From the NCBI GenBank assembly GCA_017517805.1, contig JAFWYD010000035.1, forward strand, positions 1 to 51,896: a DNA stretch of 51,896 nt, in the 5' to 3' direction. Shown one piece after another: positions 31,143 through 40,300 of the stretch. Below the pieces are notes generated by a model. It had not been told where the DNA came from, did no database searches, and saw only the letters and a program-made list of their open reading frames with translations. Every line of letters begins with the position of its first letter. Position 1 is the first letter of the stretch. The position numbers and the translations under genes were made by a program. The DNA is from Akkermansia sp. Its GTDB lineage: Bacteria; Verrucomicrobiota; Verrucomicrobiia; Verrucomicrobiales; Akkermansiaceae.

Positions 31143-33404
31143 ATGGCAAAGCGAACTATCCCGACTCCACCCGGAAAAAAAGCAAAGAAGAAACCAGCCA
31201 GTAAAGGCTGGGTAGTTGCACTCCTGCTCATCGTCCTGGGTGGAGCAGGATACTACGGGTACGACATGTACCAGCAGCGAGAGATGGAACGCAAAGCCGA
31301 AGAGGCCGCACGCAAGGCACGCCTGGAGGCAGATAGACGACTGGCTGAAGAAATGGCCCGCCTGGCAGCCGAAAAAGAAGAGCAGGACCGCCTGGCAGCT
31401 GAGGAAGCTGAGCGCAAACGCCTGGCAGCCGAGGAAGAAGCCCGCAAGCGCAAAGCAGCCGAAGAGGAAGCGGAAAGGCTGCGGAAGATGAACCAGAACA
31501 AGGGTGACACCCCCACCCCTGCACCAGAGCAACCGGAACAACCAGAGCCAGAGCCATCACCAGAACCCTCCGTCTACGATAAGGACCTTCCCATGCACGG
31601 AGCAGACTCCAACAGCATCAGCGCCCGTAAAGAGTTTGACACCATGGTGGAGACCCTCATCGAAAAACGCGATTTCGATGTCTTTGAGCGCTCCATGTCA
31701 GCCCGGATAAAGGAAAGCATCCAGGCGTACGCGGGCAACGGAAAACTCAATTATGGCCAGTACAAGAACAACCGCAACCTGATGCAGGCAGTCGACCTCT
31801 GCCTGCTTATCCGGGTAGCCGGTAGCAAGGCACTGAGTGAGCTCGCCGCCATCGAAGGCGATGACAACGATAACAATGGCACAGATTTCCTCCGCTGGGC
31901 CATCCTGGATAAAAGCCGCCCGCTGCACCAGTTCCTGCAAAGCTACCTCAGCCAGGAGGGGCGCGATGAAAACATGGCGCATTCCATCAATCTCTTCTAC
32001 ACCATCTGGGCCGAGATGGAGCCCAAAGACCGCGATAAATACCTGAACCTGGCCATAGCCGGCGGGCTCATGAACCCCGGCGTATGCCAGTCATCGGGGT
32101 CCTACCGTGATACCAATGCACTCATCCTCACCGTACCGGAAGTCTGCGCCTATCTCAGAGACATGGATAAGAAGCGCAAGCTGGTGACCGACATCAAGAA
32201 ACTGAGCGTATCCCAGCTCATCCATGTGGTCAATGTGCGCCTTCCCCAATCCGAAATAGACTGGGCCGCAGAAAACACAAACTACACCCAGGCAAACTGG
32301 AACGAGGCCTATTCTTCCATCCGCTACCTGATGGAACGGGCCGCCAACAATAAAGACCCGTACGAGAAATACTCCTTTGAAGAAATACGCGAAGAAGGCG
32401 GTGTCTGCCGCGACCAGGGGTACTTTGCCTGCAACACCGGTAAATGCCGGGGCGTGCCTGCGGTATACATCACCGGCGATGGAGACCGCGGCCCCCATGC
32501 ATGGATGGTGCATCTTACTGATAACGTAAACTGGCTGCAGACGAATTCCTATGGCTACAACAGCGGGCGATTCACCAACCCCTGCTCCGGGCGCAGCCAG
32601 CATGAATCCGTGCTTCTCAGCCGTGGCCCCAAGAACTCGGATGCCAAGATGGCACCAGCAGCAGATGCCATGATACTGGCAGATTACCTGATGCGGGCAG
32701 GCTGCAGCAAGGAAGCCCACGGCACGGCGCGTTTCGTCACAGAAGCCTTCCCGGAAGAAACCGTTTCCTGGGCGCACTACATCAAGGTGCTCGGCCATGA
32801 TAAGAACAACTTGCCTGCGGATTCGGTCTGGCGCAAAATTGACAGCGACCTCCTGCGACTGAGCAAGAAAAACACCGAGCTGCTGGACCTGGCCGCCGAA
32901 GTGCAGGATACCTACCTGCTGGCAGATAAGAATGCCGCCAGCAAGCAGATGGCCATGCGCCGCTCCATGACCCAGCTGAACAAACGCGGTGGCGATGACC
33001 GGGCAGACCTGGTAATCAGCGCCGTAGGGCGCCAGGCTGAAGTAATGGCCGAGACCGCCAATTGGCCCGGACTAGCCAACCTCTACCGCAAACAACTCAA
33101 GAAATATACCAAGAGAGGTGATATCTTCGAACAGTTGCTCCACCAATACATGGAGAGTCTGGGAGACAAAGCACCCGCCCGCGCCTGGAACACCCTGGCC
33201 CGGGATGCCGAAAAGCTTTTCGAAAAACACGTCCTGAGTGATGGCAGCGACTTCTTCAAACTGAAAAAGGAGGTTTCCATCCAGAAGCTCATCGCTTCGG
33301 CCTGGGAACGCGCCGGCAATTCTCGCAAAGCCGAGAAGCACAACGAGCGCGCGGATGAGCGCCTCGAAAAAGCCAGCCAGCGATACGAATCGGATGATGA
33401 TTAA
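31143..33404 (+). CDS. Membrane-anchored coiled-coil protein with transglutaminase-like domain
   Basis: 753 residues. A basic N-terminus (KKAKKKPASK) and one membrane helix (about 24-41) are followed by a long Glu/Arg/Ala coiled coil (about 45-120) and a Pro/Glu linker (about 122-145). The large C-terminal part should lie outside the cytoplasm. It contains a transglutaminase-like core: cysteine in EEGGVCRDQGYFA near 421, then CRGVPAVYITG and histidine in GPHAWMVHL near 452. The helical tail (about 560-753) is rich in charged residues. Function is unknown; cell-envelope peptide or crosslink chemistry is possible. Confidence 0.72.
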   Translation: MAKRTIPTPPGKKAKKKPASKGWVVALLLIVLGGAGYYGYDMYQQREMERKAEEAARKARLEADRRLAEEMARLAAEKEEQDRLAAEEAERKRLAAEEEARKRKAAEEEAERLRKMNQNKGDTPTPAPEQPEQPEPEPSPEPSVYDKDLPMHGADSNSISARKEFDTMVETLIEKRDFDVFERSMSARIKESIQAYAGNGKLNYGQYKNNRNLMQAVDLCLLIRVAGSKALSELAAIEGDDNDNNGTDFLRWAILDKSRPLHQFLQSYLSQEGRDENMAHSINLFYTIWAEMEPKDRDKYLNLAIAGGLMNPGVCQSSGSYRDTNALILTVPEVCAYLRDMDKKRKLVTDIKKLSVSQLIHVVNVRLPQSEIDWAAENTNYTQANWNEAYSSIRYLMERAANNKDPYEKYSFEEIREEGGVCRDQGYFACNTGKCRGVPAVYITGDGDRGPHAWMVHLTDNVNWLQTNSYGYNSGRFTNPCSGRSQHESVLLSRGPKNSDAKMAPAADAMILADYLMRAGCSKEAHGTARFVTEAFPEETVSWAHYIKVLGHDKNNLPADSVWRKIDSDLLRLSKKNTELLDLAAEVQDTYLLADKNAASKQMAMRRSMTQLNKRGGDDRADLVISAVGRQAEVMAETANWPGLANLYRKQLKKYTKRGDIFEQLLHQYMESLGDKAPARAWNTLARDAEKLFEKHVLSDGSDFFKLKKEVSIQKLIASAWERAGNSRKAEKHNERADERLEKASQRYESDDD

Positions 33405-33444
33405 ATAGCTCGCCCCCTACGGACTCCTCTCCTATCTGCAAGAA

Positions 33445-33477
33445 GCCCCCGCCTGCATTCCAGGCGGGGGCTTTTTT
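33445..33477. terminator. Terminator between converging genes
   Basis: GCCCCCGCCTG (33445-33455) pairs perfectly with CAGGCGGGGGC (33461-33471), followed by six T on the + strand. In reverse the hairpin is followed by TTCTT, so it may also serve bamA. Confidence 0.88.
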
Positions 33478-33506
33478 AGATTGTTCAAGCCGAACCCTGC
33501 AAAGGG

Positions 33507-36110
33507 TTAGTACTTGTAGTCCACGTAGAACTGGAACTGGCCGCCATCATCGGCGCAGTTGTTATCCATGAAGGGAATGGCATAGTCCACAGCAAGCGGT
33601 CCCATAGGCAGGTTAATACGCAGGCCGACACCGTAGTCTGCCGCCAGATCGTTAGGAATAAAGTCGAAGCTGTCCTTATGCACGAAACCGACATCCACGA
33701 ACATAGCGAAACGGATGGATTCCACAACAGGCATGGTCACCTCGAACTGCACATAACCAGAGGAATTACCACCCATTGTCTCATCGCCGGCAAGGTCTTT
33801 ATCAACCATACCTACATCGCGGAAACGGAAACCGCGCAGATTGGCCGGCCCACCCAGGTAGCAACGCTCAAAGATCGGCACATTTCCGCCGGAAACAGCG
33901 TCCACCGTCTCCAGACCGAAATTGACGCTGAAGATGGTATCCCAGAAAGAATTGTAGTAGTATGAACCGCTGATACCCATAGTGTAGGTTTCCTCGGTGC
34001 TGCCAGGGCCGCTGTAGCCCAGGTGACACTCAAAGTTACCACCCTTGCGGGGGGTCACCATAGCATCGCGTGAATCATACTCATAGCTCACGCGGAAGTG
34101 GCTGCGGGTATAGTCGCCATCCTGCTCACGGAAGAAAATGGGAGAGCTGCGCTCGGCATCGATTCCGTACTGTTCGAGGCGGTACTCGAACTTGACCGCG
34201 GTGAGATCAGTCAGAGCCTTGCGCAGGGAGATAGCCCAGCCGTAGTTCTGCTGCTCGTAGTAATCGCTCATATAGGTCGAGTTCGAGAAGAAGAGCTCGT
34301 TGCCCAAAGCCAGCTTGCGGTCCAGGAACCAGGGCTCCATCAGGTAGACGGAGGCGCTCGTATATTCCGTACCCAGCTTGCCGCTGATGGTAAGGCGCTG
34401 GCCACCACCCACAAAGGTGCCGCCGTTCACAAAACCACGGATATCAAAGTTGGACTGAGTAATCGTGGTGTAGAGGTACACATTTTCCACGGTGGAGAAG
34501 GCCACACCCAGCGTCAGGCTGCCGGTCATCTTCTCGTGTACGTTCACATTGATATCGCGGTAACCGGAGGAAGTGGAAAGCCCCTGGGAAACTTCCACCT
34601 GGTCGAAGTAGTTCAGGTTCTCCAGGCGCTTCTTAGCCGTTTCCAGGTCCACAGAGTTGAGATTTTCACCGGGCTTGAGGGGAAGCTCGCGCAGAATCAC
34701 GTGCTGGCGGGTCTTGGTGTTGCCGCGCACATTGATACGGCCTACCTTGTATCGGGAACCCTCGGTCACATCGTAACGGATATCAATCAGGTGCGTACCA
34801 TCGGCAGCCACACCGGCCTCATTGATATCGGGGCGCACGTCTGCATCAGCATAGCCCTTGGCACCGTAGTAGCGGCGAATCATCGTAACGTCGTCCGACA
34901 CCTTCTGCAGGGAGTAGATATCGCCATTGAGCATGCTCAGCCCCGGCTCCAGTTCCTTCTGGGTGTATGCCTTCAGCGGGCCAAAGCTCACCTTGCGCAC
35001 CATGTAGCGCGGGCCTTCATCCACCGTCACCTTCAGGTGAAGCTTCTGGCGGCCGGTTTCATTCGGGCTGGCAAGATACTCCACCTTGGCCAGGCGGGCG
35101 CGGAGGTAACCATAGTTGCGGTAATGCTTCACCACAGCTTCCAGGTCATCCTCAACCTGCTCACGATCCACACGTCCGGACTTAGTGAACCAGGTGAAGA
35201 GACCGCGTTCCTTGGTCTTCATGAGCTGGCGGAGCTGCTCGTCGTCAAACACCTTGTTACCTTCAAAATCAATGGAGGTCATGCTTACCTCTCGGCCTTC
35301 CTTGATTTCGAACACCACGTCCTTGTATGAACCGCTCTCCGTGCTCACGGCCTTCCAGTTCACCTGAGCATCCGGGTAGCCTGCCTCCTGGTACGCCTTG
35401 ATAATATTGGCGCGGGCGGCGGCCAGCGTGGCATCACTCAATACTGAACCTGCCTGCAGCTTGGCTGTCTCGCGCAGGTCTTCATCATCGAACTCAACAT
35501 TGCCGGTAAAGCCCACACCGGCCATCACGCTACTGGCTCGCACATTGAAAATCACCTTGACAGCCTTACCCGAAGGCTGTACTGATACGGTGGCATTCGG
35601 ATCCACCAGGCTACGCTCAATCAAACGCTCCAAGTCAGCATTCACTCGCATGGAGGAATACTCACTACCAGCGCGGGTCTGAATCACATCCATCAAGCGG
35701 CGGTCAGGCAGCACCTTCTTGCCCGTGTAGCGGAACTCAACTCCGGATACGGTCTTACCATCAAAAGCTGCATCATTCTGGAAAAGGCCGGTGGCAGGCC
35801 CCAATTCGCGCACAACTGCCGCCTCATCCAGCAAACGGGTATCGGAAGCAGCAGAGACCAGCTTGGTCTCTACAGGCTTTGCGGCCTCAGCAGCCTGCTT
35901 TTTGGCGGCTGCCTTCTTGCTGGCAACAGCCTGATCAAAAGCGCTGCTCTTCTGTTCGCTTACGGGAGTTGCCTCCTCGGCAGCCTGCTGGTCCATCATC
36001 ATGGCATCCAGGAAGGGATCCCCTGTCGATTCCTGACCAAAAGCCGGTGCCGTCATCGTCAGTGCCAGCGCAGTAAGCGCAGCACTCCAGTGCATTGTGG
36101 GCTTGTTCAT
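33507..36110 (-). CDS. bamA: Outer membrane protein assembly factor BamA
   Basis: 867 residues with a signal peptide (ALTALALTMTAPAFGQ). An Ala/Lys/Gln-rich stretch (about 35-95) precedes several POTRA domains, with motifs such as VKVIFNVRASS, GRINVRGNTKTRQHVILREL and FDQVEVSQG. The C-terminal beta barrel (about 555-867) has the lid motif LRGFRFRD near 770 and ends with an aromatic residue (FYVDYKY), the usual outer-membrane sorting signal. BamA folds and inserts outer membrane proteins, so the organism is diderm. Its start is six bases from a predicted -10 box. Confidence 0.93.
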   Translation of the reverse strand: MNKPTMHWSAALTALALTMTAPAFGQESTGDPFLDAMMMDQQAAEEATPVSEQKSSAFDQAVASKKAAAKKQAAEAAKPVETKLVSAASDTRLLDEAAVVRELGPATGLFQNDAAFDGKTVSGVEFRYTGKKVLPDRRLMDVIQTRAGSEYSSMRVNADLERLIERSLVDPNATVSVQPSGKAVKVIFNVRASSVMAGVGFTGNVEFDDEDLRETAKLQAGSVLSDATLAAARANIIKAYQEAGYPDAQVNWKAVSTESGSYKDVVFEIKEGREVSMTSIDFEGNKVFDDEQLRQLMKTKERGLFTWFTKSGRVDREQVEDDLEAVVKHYRNYGYLRARLAKVEYLASPNETGRQKLHLKVTVDEGPRYMVRKVSFGPLKAYTQKELEPGLSMLNGDIYSLQKVSDDVTMIRRYYGAKGYADADVRPDINEAGVAADGTHLIDIRYDVTEGSRYKVGRINVRGNTKTRQHVILRELPLKPGENLNSVDLETAKKRLENLNYFDQVEVSQGLSTSSGYRDINVNVHEKMTGSLTLGVAFSTVENVYLYTTITQSNFDIRGFVNGGTFVGGGQRLTISGKLGTEYTSASVYLMEPWFLDRKLALGNELFFSNSTYMSDYYEQQNYGWAISLRKALTDLTAVKFEYRLEQYGIDAERSSPIFFREQDGDYTRSHFRVSYEYDSRDAMVTPRKGGNFECHLGYSGPGSTEETYTMGISGSYYYNSFWDTIFSVNFGLETVDAVSGGNVPIFERCYLGGPANLRGFRFRDVGMVDKDLAGDETMGGNSSGYVQFEVTMPVVESIRFAMFVDVGFVHKDSFDFIPNDLAADYGVGLRINLPMGPLAVDYAIPFMDNNCADDGGQFQFYVDYKY

Positions 36111-36116
36111 GCGGCA

Positions 36117-36145
36117 ATCCTATACTTCGCCATATCATTCGTCAA
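36117..36145 (-). promoter_or_regulatory. Promoter of bamA
   Basis: On the reverse strand TTGACG (36145-36140) and TAGGAT (36122-36117) are 17 bases apart. The ATG is six bases after the -10 box. TATAGG with a 15-base spacer is an alternative reading. Confidence 0.5.
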
Positions 36146-36219
36146 GATTTTATTGAATCATCGTACATAATAATGCGCGCGCGATGCGCGATTTTTGAGA
36201 AAGCGCTTCCAAATTTGGC

Positions 36220-36247
36220 TTGCCTTTCACCCGAAATGCGGTATGCT
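36220..36247 (+). promoter_or_regulatory. Promoter of nuoBC
   Basis: TTGCCT (36220-36225) and TATGCT (36242-36247) are 16 bases apart. Transcription near 36254 gives a leader of about 33 bases before ATG 36287. Confidence 0.5.
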
Positions 36248-36286
36248 AGTGCGAGCGGGGTGGAATTATACCCCGGATGTACCATT

Positions 36287-36874
36287 ATGGCCAGCGACAA
36301 CCTTCAGGAACTCGAGACAAATTTCATGTGCGACCCGGATGCAGACGGTGGTTTCGTCTACACCACGGTCGAGGCAGCAATCAACTGGATGCACAAGTAC
36401 TCCATGTGGCCCATGCCCATGGGCACCTCCTGCTGCGCCATTGAGTACATGGCCGCCTCCTGCTCGCGATACGATATTTCCCGATTTGGTGCAGAAGTGA
36501 ACCGCTATGCACCCCGCCAGGCGGACTTCATGTTCATCTGCGGCACCATCACATACAAGATGGCAGCCCTCGTGCGCCGCATCTGGGACCAGATGCCTGC
36601 TCCCAAGTGGTGCATTGCCTGCGGTGCGTGTGCCTGCACCGGCGGCATGTTCCGAAGCTATTCGGTACTGCAGGGGGTAGACAAGATTGTGCCGGTGGAT
36701 GTGTACATCTCTGGTTGTCCTCCCCGCCCGGAAGCCCTGCTGCAGGGTCTTATCACACTTCAGGACAAGATCATGGCCACGGATCACCCGCTCAAGGGCT
36801 TCTTCAAGGAACACGACCTGCGCCAGGCCCAGAACGCTCACACCATCCCCGCCGGCATCATCACCCAGGACTAA
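36287..36874 (+). CDS. nuoB: NADH-quinone oxidoreductase subunit B
   Basis: 195 residues from ATG 36287. NuoB holds the last iron-sulfur cluster (N2) before quinone in complex I. The cluster ligands are visible: the double cysteine in GTSCCAIEYM near 49-50, the cysteines in WCIACGACACTGG near 110-118, and the one in SGCPPRPEALLQG near 145. Length is normal. An open frame extends upstream into the bamA promoter region, but the promoter and family start support 36287. nuoC follows after 21 bases. No nuoA or nuoD lies next to the pair. Confidence 0.95.
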   Translation: MASDNLQELETNFMCDPDADGGFVYTTVEAAINWMHKYSMWPMPMGTSCCAIEYMAASCSRYDISRFGAEVNRYAPRQADFMFICGTITYKMAALVRRIWDQMPAPKWCIACGACACTGGMFRSYSVLQGVDKIVPVDVYISGCPPRPEALLQGLITLQDKIMATDHPLKGFFKEHDLRQAQNAHTIPAGIITQD

Positions 36875-36895
36875 CCCGATTCTCAGAACAAAACC

Positions 36896-37477
36896 ATGTC
36901 TGCCAAAGACCTTTCCACACTTCAGAAAGCGGCTGCCGATAAGATTTGCGCCCGCTTCCCCCAGGTAACCGCCAAGGAATTCCGCGGAGATATCACGCTG
37001 ACCATCGAACCGGAGATTCTGGAGCAGGCCATGCGCTATGCCAAGGATTCCTGCGGGTTCGACATGCTGGTATGCGTTTCCTCCGTTGACCACATGGGAG
37101 AGGAACCGCGTTTCGAGGTCAACTACACCATCACCCAGGCAGAGACCGGAGCCAATCTGCTGGTGCGCACACCGGTGAGCGAGGCCGAGTGCAGCGTGCC
37201 GAGCATGGTGCCGGTGTGGCGCTCGGCCAACTGGCTGGAGCGCGAGCAGTATGACCTGATGGGGATTGACTTTGCAGGGCACCCGGACCTGCGCCGCATC
37301 ATGATGTGGGAGGGCTATCCCTACCACCCGCTGCGCAAGGACTTCCCCGTTGCAGGTAAAGACTTTGAACAGGCCGGCGTGGCCTTTACCCAGAAAGCCC
37401 CCACGGGCGGTGCGCCGTTCACCACGACGCCTGGTGTCAAGACCGCCGGAGAACGCGAACCGCGCTCCCGCGGCTGA
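36896..37477 (+). CDS. nuoC: NADH-quinone oxidoreductase subunit C
   Basis: 193 residues. NuoC is part of the peripheral arm of complex I. The pattern SSVDHMGEEPRFEVNYTI, the block VPSMVPVWRSANWLEREQYDLMGIDFAGHPDLRRI and the ending GYPYHPLRKDFPV are diagnostic. The C-terminus has a longer tail rich in Thr, Gly and Arg. It follows nuoB; the rest of the complex must be encoded elsewhere. Confidence 0.93.
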   Translation: MSAKDLSTLQKAAADKICARFPQVTAKEFRGDITLTIEPEILEQAMRYAKDSCGFDMLVCVSSVDHMGEEPRFEVNYTITQAETGANLLVRTPVSEAECSVPSMVPVWRSANWLEREQYDLMGIDFAGHPDLRRIMMWEGYPYHPLRKDFPVAGKDFEQAGVAFTQKAPTGGAPFTTTPGVKTAGEREPRSRG

Positions 37478-37486
37478 TTCCCGCCC

Positions 37487-38083
37487 ATGCGGATTCTCAG
37501 TACAATCATTCTCAGCCTGGCTGCAGTTCTGCCCCTGATAGTGGCAAGCTGCAGCCATTCTGACCCACGCACCCAGGCTCTCATCAGCCTGCGAGACGAT
37601 GTGCAGGACCGGCTGGAAGAACTGACACCGGGCGACTGGATTGTCATCGGCCCCACAGCAGAGATGGTGCAGGCCACCATGGTGCAAGAAAAGGAAAGCC
37701 TCTCCGTGCTGGCCACGAACGTGAGCACGCTGCGCGAAACGCTCGACCTCATGGAAAGCCAGGGGAAACTAAGTCCGCGGATATGGGTATGCAGGGAGCT
37801 GGAGCAGCCCGGCAGCAAGAAGCAGACACCGGGCAACGCCCGCCTGCGCACCCACCTGAAGGAACTCCTGGTTGGCCGTACTCACTTCTCAGTCGATGAA
37901 CGGGTGATAGCCATGCAGCTCAAACTCCTGAAAGCCCCGCGCCGGGTACTCTTCATCCATACTGATACGCACCAGCCGCACAGCAGCGTAGGTATCGAGC
38001 TCGACTACGCCGGAAACCAGCCCCCCACCACCAGCCAACCCACCAGCAAGCCAGCCTACCGCCATGCCGAACTTAAGCCCTGA
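37487..38083 (+). CDS. Hypothetical lipoprotein
   Basis: 198 residues. A signal peptide with a lipobox-like end (LPLIVASC, cysteine near residue 22) indicates a lipoprotein. The mature part is mainly helical and charged, with WIVIGPTAEMVQAT and a long middle segment, and ends in a Thr/Pro/Ser linker. I recognise no family. It begins nine bases after nuoC and overlaps the next gene by 20 bases. Confidence 0.65.
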   Translation: MRILSTIILSLAAVLPLIVASCSHSDPRTQALISLRDDVQDRLEELTPGDWIVIGPTAEMVQATMVQEKESLSVLATNVSTLRETLDLMESQGKLSPRIWVCRELEQPGSKKQTPGNARLRTHLKELLVGRTHFSVDERVIAMQLKLLKAPRRVLFIHTDTHQPHSSVGIELDYAGNQPPTTSQPTSKPAYRHAELKP

Positions 38084-38381
38084 CCAAGACCCCGTTGCGC
38101 GAGCCCAGGCCTGGGTCGGCGATGCCGTGCTCGCTCTCTACGTGCGCGAGTGGATTCTCTCATTCAAAGGAGAAATTGACGGAGCACTCTTCATCGAGTT
38201 CACCAGCAACAATTTCCTGCGTCTCACCGGCAACGCCACCGGCGTAGAGGCCCGTATTGGCCGCATTTATCAAGATGCCGGGCTGGCAGCGGCCAATGCC
38301 TGGATTGAGGAAAACCTGCGTCCGCGCATGGAACAGCGCCTGCACAAGCTGCGCTCCACCCACCCGCACCACAAAAAATAA
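38064..38381 (+). CDS. Ribonuclease III-like domain protein (Mini-III type)
   Basis: 105 residues. The N-terminal pattern ARAQAWVGDAVLALYVREW matches the RNase III catalytic helix start (GDAVL), followed by NNFLRLTGNATGVEARIG and GLAAANAWIEENLRPRM. There is no double-stranded RNA-binding domain, as in Mini-III enzymes that trim 23S rRNA precursors. The basic His/Lys tail is short. It overlaps the lipoprotein gene by 20 bases and sits 13 bases before xth. Confidence 0.6.
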   Translation: MPNLSPDQDPVARAQAWVGDAVLALYVREWILSFKGEIDGALFIEFTSNNFLRLTGNATGVEARIGRIYQDAGLAAANAWIEENLRPRMEQRLHKLRSTHPHHKK

Positions 38382-38394
38382 CCCTGCCCCCCGC

Positions 38395-39153
38395 ATGAAA
38401 CTCGTCAGCTGGAATGTGAACGGCATCCGCGCCACCCTGGGCAAAGGACTCGCCGAAAAAATGGATGAACTGCAGCCGGATATCCTCTGTCTGCAGGAGG
38501 TCAAAGCCCGCCCGGAGCAAGTGAGCGACCTGTGGCTGGCCTCCTGGCCGCACGCTCTGTGGAACCCGGCACAGAAGCCTGGTTACTCCGGTGTGCTGAT
38601 TCTTTCGCGAGTGGAGCCGCTCTCCACCAGCACCGGCATAGGCTGCGCGGAGCACGATACCGAAGGCCGCGTGGCCACCATGGAATTCGAGGATTTCTAC
38701 CTGGTGAACTGCTACACGCCCAACTCGCAGAACGAACTGGCGCGTCTGCCCTACCGCCAGGAATGGGATACCGCCTTCCGCGCCTACGTGGCCGGACTGG
38801 CAGAAAAAAAACCGGTCATCTTCTGCGGCGATCTGAACGTGGCGCACGAAGAAATCGACCTGGCCCGACCGGCGGCGAACCACTTCTCTGCCGGGTTCTC
38901 GGATGAAGAGCGCGCCGGGTTCACCGCCCTGCTGGGAGCAGGCTTTGCCGATACCTTCCGCACCTTGCACCCGGATGCACGGGAAGCCTATACCTGGTGG
39001 AGTTTCCGCGGTGGAGCCCGAGCCCGGAACGTCGGGTGGCGCATCGACTACTTCTGCGTATCGCAGAGTCTGCTGCCGCGAGTGCAGAGTGCCAGCATTC
39101 ATGCCGAAATCACCGGCTCCGACCATTGCCCCGTTTCCATCATCCTGAACTGA
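38395..39153 (+). CDS. xth: Exodeoxyribonuclease III (AP endonuclease)
   Basis: 252 residues from ATG 38395. It cuts at abasic sites in DNA repair. The motifs MKLVSWNVNGIRA, ILCLQEVKA with the metal-binding Glu near 37, YSGVLILSR, NCYTPNSQN, FCGDLNVAHEEIDL near 145, WRIDYFCVS and GSDHCPVSI with the catalytic His are all present. An open frame extends upstream through the previous gene, but the conserved start is at 38395. Confidence 0.93.
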   Translation: MKLVSWNVNGIRATLGKGLAEKMDELQPDILCLQEVKARPEQVSDLWLASWPHALWNPAQKPGYSGVLILSRVEPLSTSTGIGCAEHDTEGRVATMEFEDFYLVNCYTPNSQNELARLPYRQEWDTAFRAYVAGLAEKKPVIFCGDLNVAHEEIDLARPAANHFSAGFSDEERAGFTALLGAGFADTFRTLHPDAREAYTWWSFRGGARARNVGWRIDYFCVSQSLLPRVQSASIHAEITGSDHCPVSIILN

Positions 39154-39166
39154 TACAGCACCAACT

Positions 39167-39835
39167 ATGAAACCCCTGACCAAACTGGGAGAAAAAGTCC
39201 TTGAATCCGGTTCCGTATGGGAACTGTGGGAGCGCGATGGTGTGCTCACCCTGCAGCTGGATGGTATGCCTTGTGCAAATTCCTTCACCTATGGCAGCGA
39301 AGAAGCCATGGCCGAGCTGGCCACCTCGCCCATCACCCGCGCCGGGCAGCCCTGCATCATGATTGCCGGGCTCGGGCTTGGCTATGGCCTGGCCAAGGCC
39401 ATGGAATGCCTGCCCAAGGAGAAAGCCCGCTTCATCGTAGCCGAACCCGTGCCGGAAATCGTGAAATGGAACCGCGAGCATGGTGAAAACAAAGCGCTGT
39501 GGGAAGATAAGCGAGTATCCACCGAACCCGCCAGCGCCGCCGAGCTCTGCCGCAAGCGCACCGGTTCGCTGCATGCCATTCTGCTGCGCAGCGCTCACAC
39601 CCGCTGCGAAATGAGCCTGGGCGATGCGCAGGCCTACTTCAACGCCTTGAAGGGCGGCAGTCTGCTGGTAATCAACCTGGCCAAGGCCGATAAGCGGCTG
39701 GAAGCCACGCTGCGCCGCGCCGGGTTCGAAGTGAGCACCACCGCCGTGCCGGCCTCATCGAAAGGCAAGCAGCTGAAGCTGCACACCCTGGTGCTGGCCC
39801 GCCGCGGGCGTTTTGTCCCCTTCGCAGAGCGCTAA
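39167..39835 (+). CDS. Spermidine-synthase-like / methyltransferase-fold protein
   Basis: 222 residues. The central motif CIMIAGLGLGYGLAKAME near 65-80 is a nucleotide-binding loop like that of SAM-dependent methyltransferases and spermidine synthase-like proteins, followed by FIVAEPVPEIV. The rest (EMSLGDAQAYFNALKGGSLLVINL) fits the fold. There is no clear catalytic signature for polyamine synthesis, so substrate is unknown. It sits 13 bases after xth in the forward cluster. Confidence 0.55.
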   Translation: MKPLTKLGEKVLESGSVWELWERDGVLTLQLDGMPCANSFTYGSEEAMAELATSPITRAGQPCIMIAGLGLGYGLAKAMECLPKEKARFIVAEPVPEIVKWNREHGENKALWEDKRVSTEPASAAELCRKRTGSLHAILLRSAHTRCEMSLGDAQAYFNALKGGSLLVINLAKADKRLEATLRRAGFEVSTTAVPASSKGKQLKLHTLVLARRGRFVPFAER

Positions 39836-39859
39836 CCCCACTCCCAGCCACGACCGCCC

Positions 39860-40282
39860 ATGTTCCACCCCATTTTCTCCCGCCGCATTCCAACGCTGCA
39901 AGAGCTCGAGCAGCAGCGCCTGGACCGCTCCAGGGGAATCCGAGGCATGATCCGGGTGGCGGGCATCATCGTGCTGGTGGTGGTAGCATTCCTATCCTCC
40001 ATGATGCTGCTCACCCCGGTGCTGGAGCTTCACACCCTGGAGCAGGAGCGCGAACACGCCCAGCACGAGCTGAAACGAGCCCGGGCAGAGGAAAAGGAAG
40101 CCAACAACCGCTACCTCTGGATGTCTGACCCAGAATACTTTGAACAAATGGCACGCGACCGCGCCAACCAGGCCAAAGCCGGCGAACACGTCATCCGCCG
40201 CCCCTCGGCAGAGGAACGCAGGCAAATGGAGCAGGATGCCCGGAAAAAACAACAGCAGCGCCAGAAAACACGCCAGAACTAA
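39860..40282 (+). CDS. FtsB/DivIC-like septum formation initiator
   Basis: 140 residues. A cytoplasmic N-terminus, one membrane helix (about 33-53, IIVLVVVAFLSSMMLL) and a following coiled coil (EQEREHAQHELKRARAEEKEAN) fit the FtsB/DivIC family that links FtsQ and FtsL at the division site. The C-terminus continues with a Glu/Arg/Gln-rich tail longer than in E. coli FtsB. The short motif MSDPEYFEQMARDRANQAKAG matches the family end. The gene just precedes ispE. Confidence 0.72.
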   Translation: MFHPIFSRRIPTLQELEQQRLDRSRGIRGMIRVAGIIVLVVVAFLSSMMLLTPVLELHTLEQEREHAQHELKRARAEEKEANNRYLWMSDPEYFEQMARDRANQAKAGEHVIRRPSAEERRQMEQDARKKQQQRQKTRQN

Positions 40283-40300
40283 CCCCCACCCACCACCACC

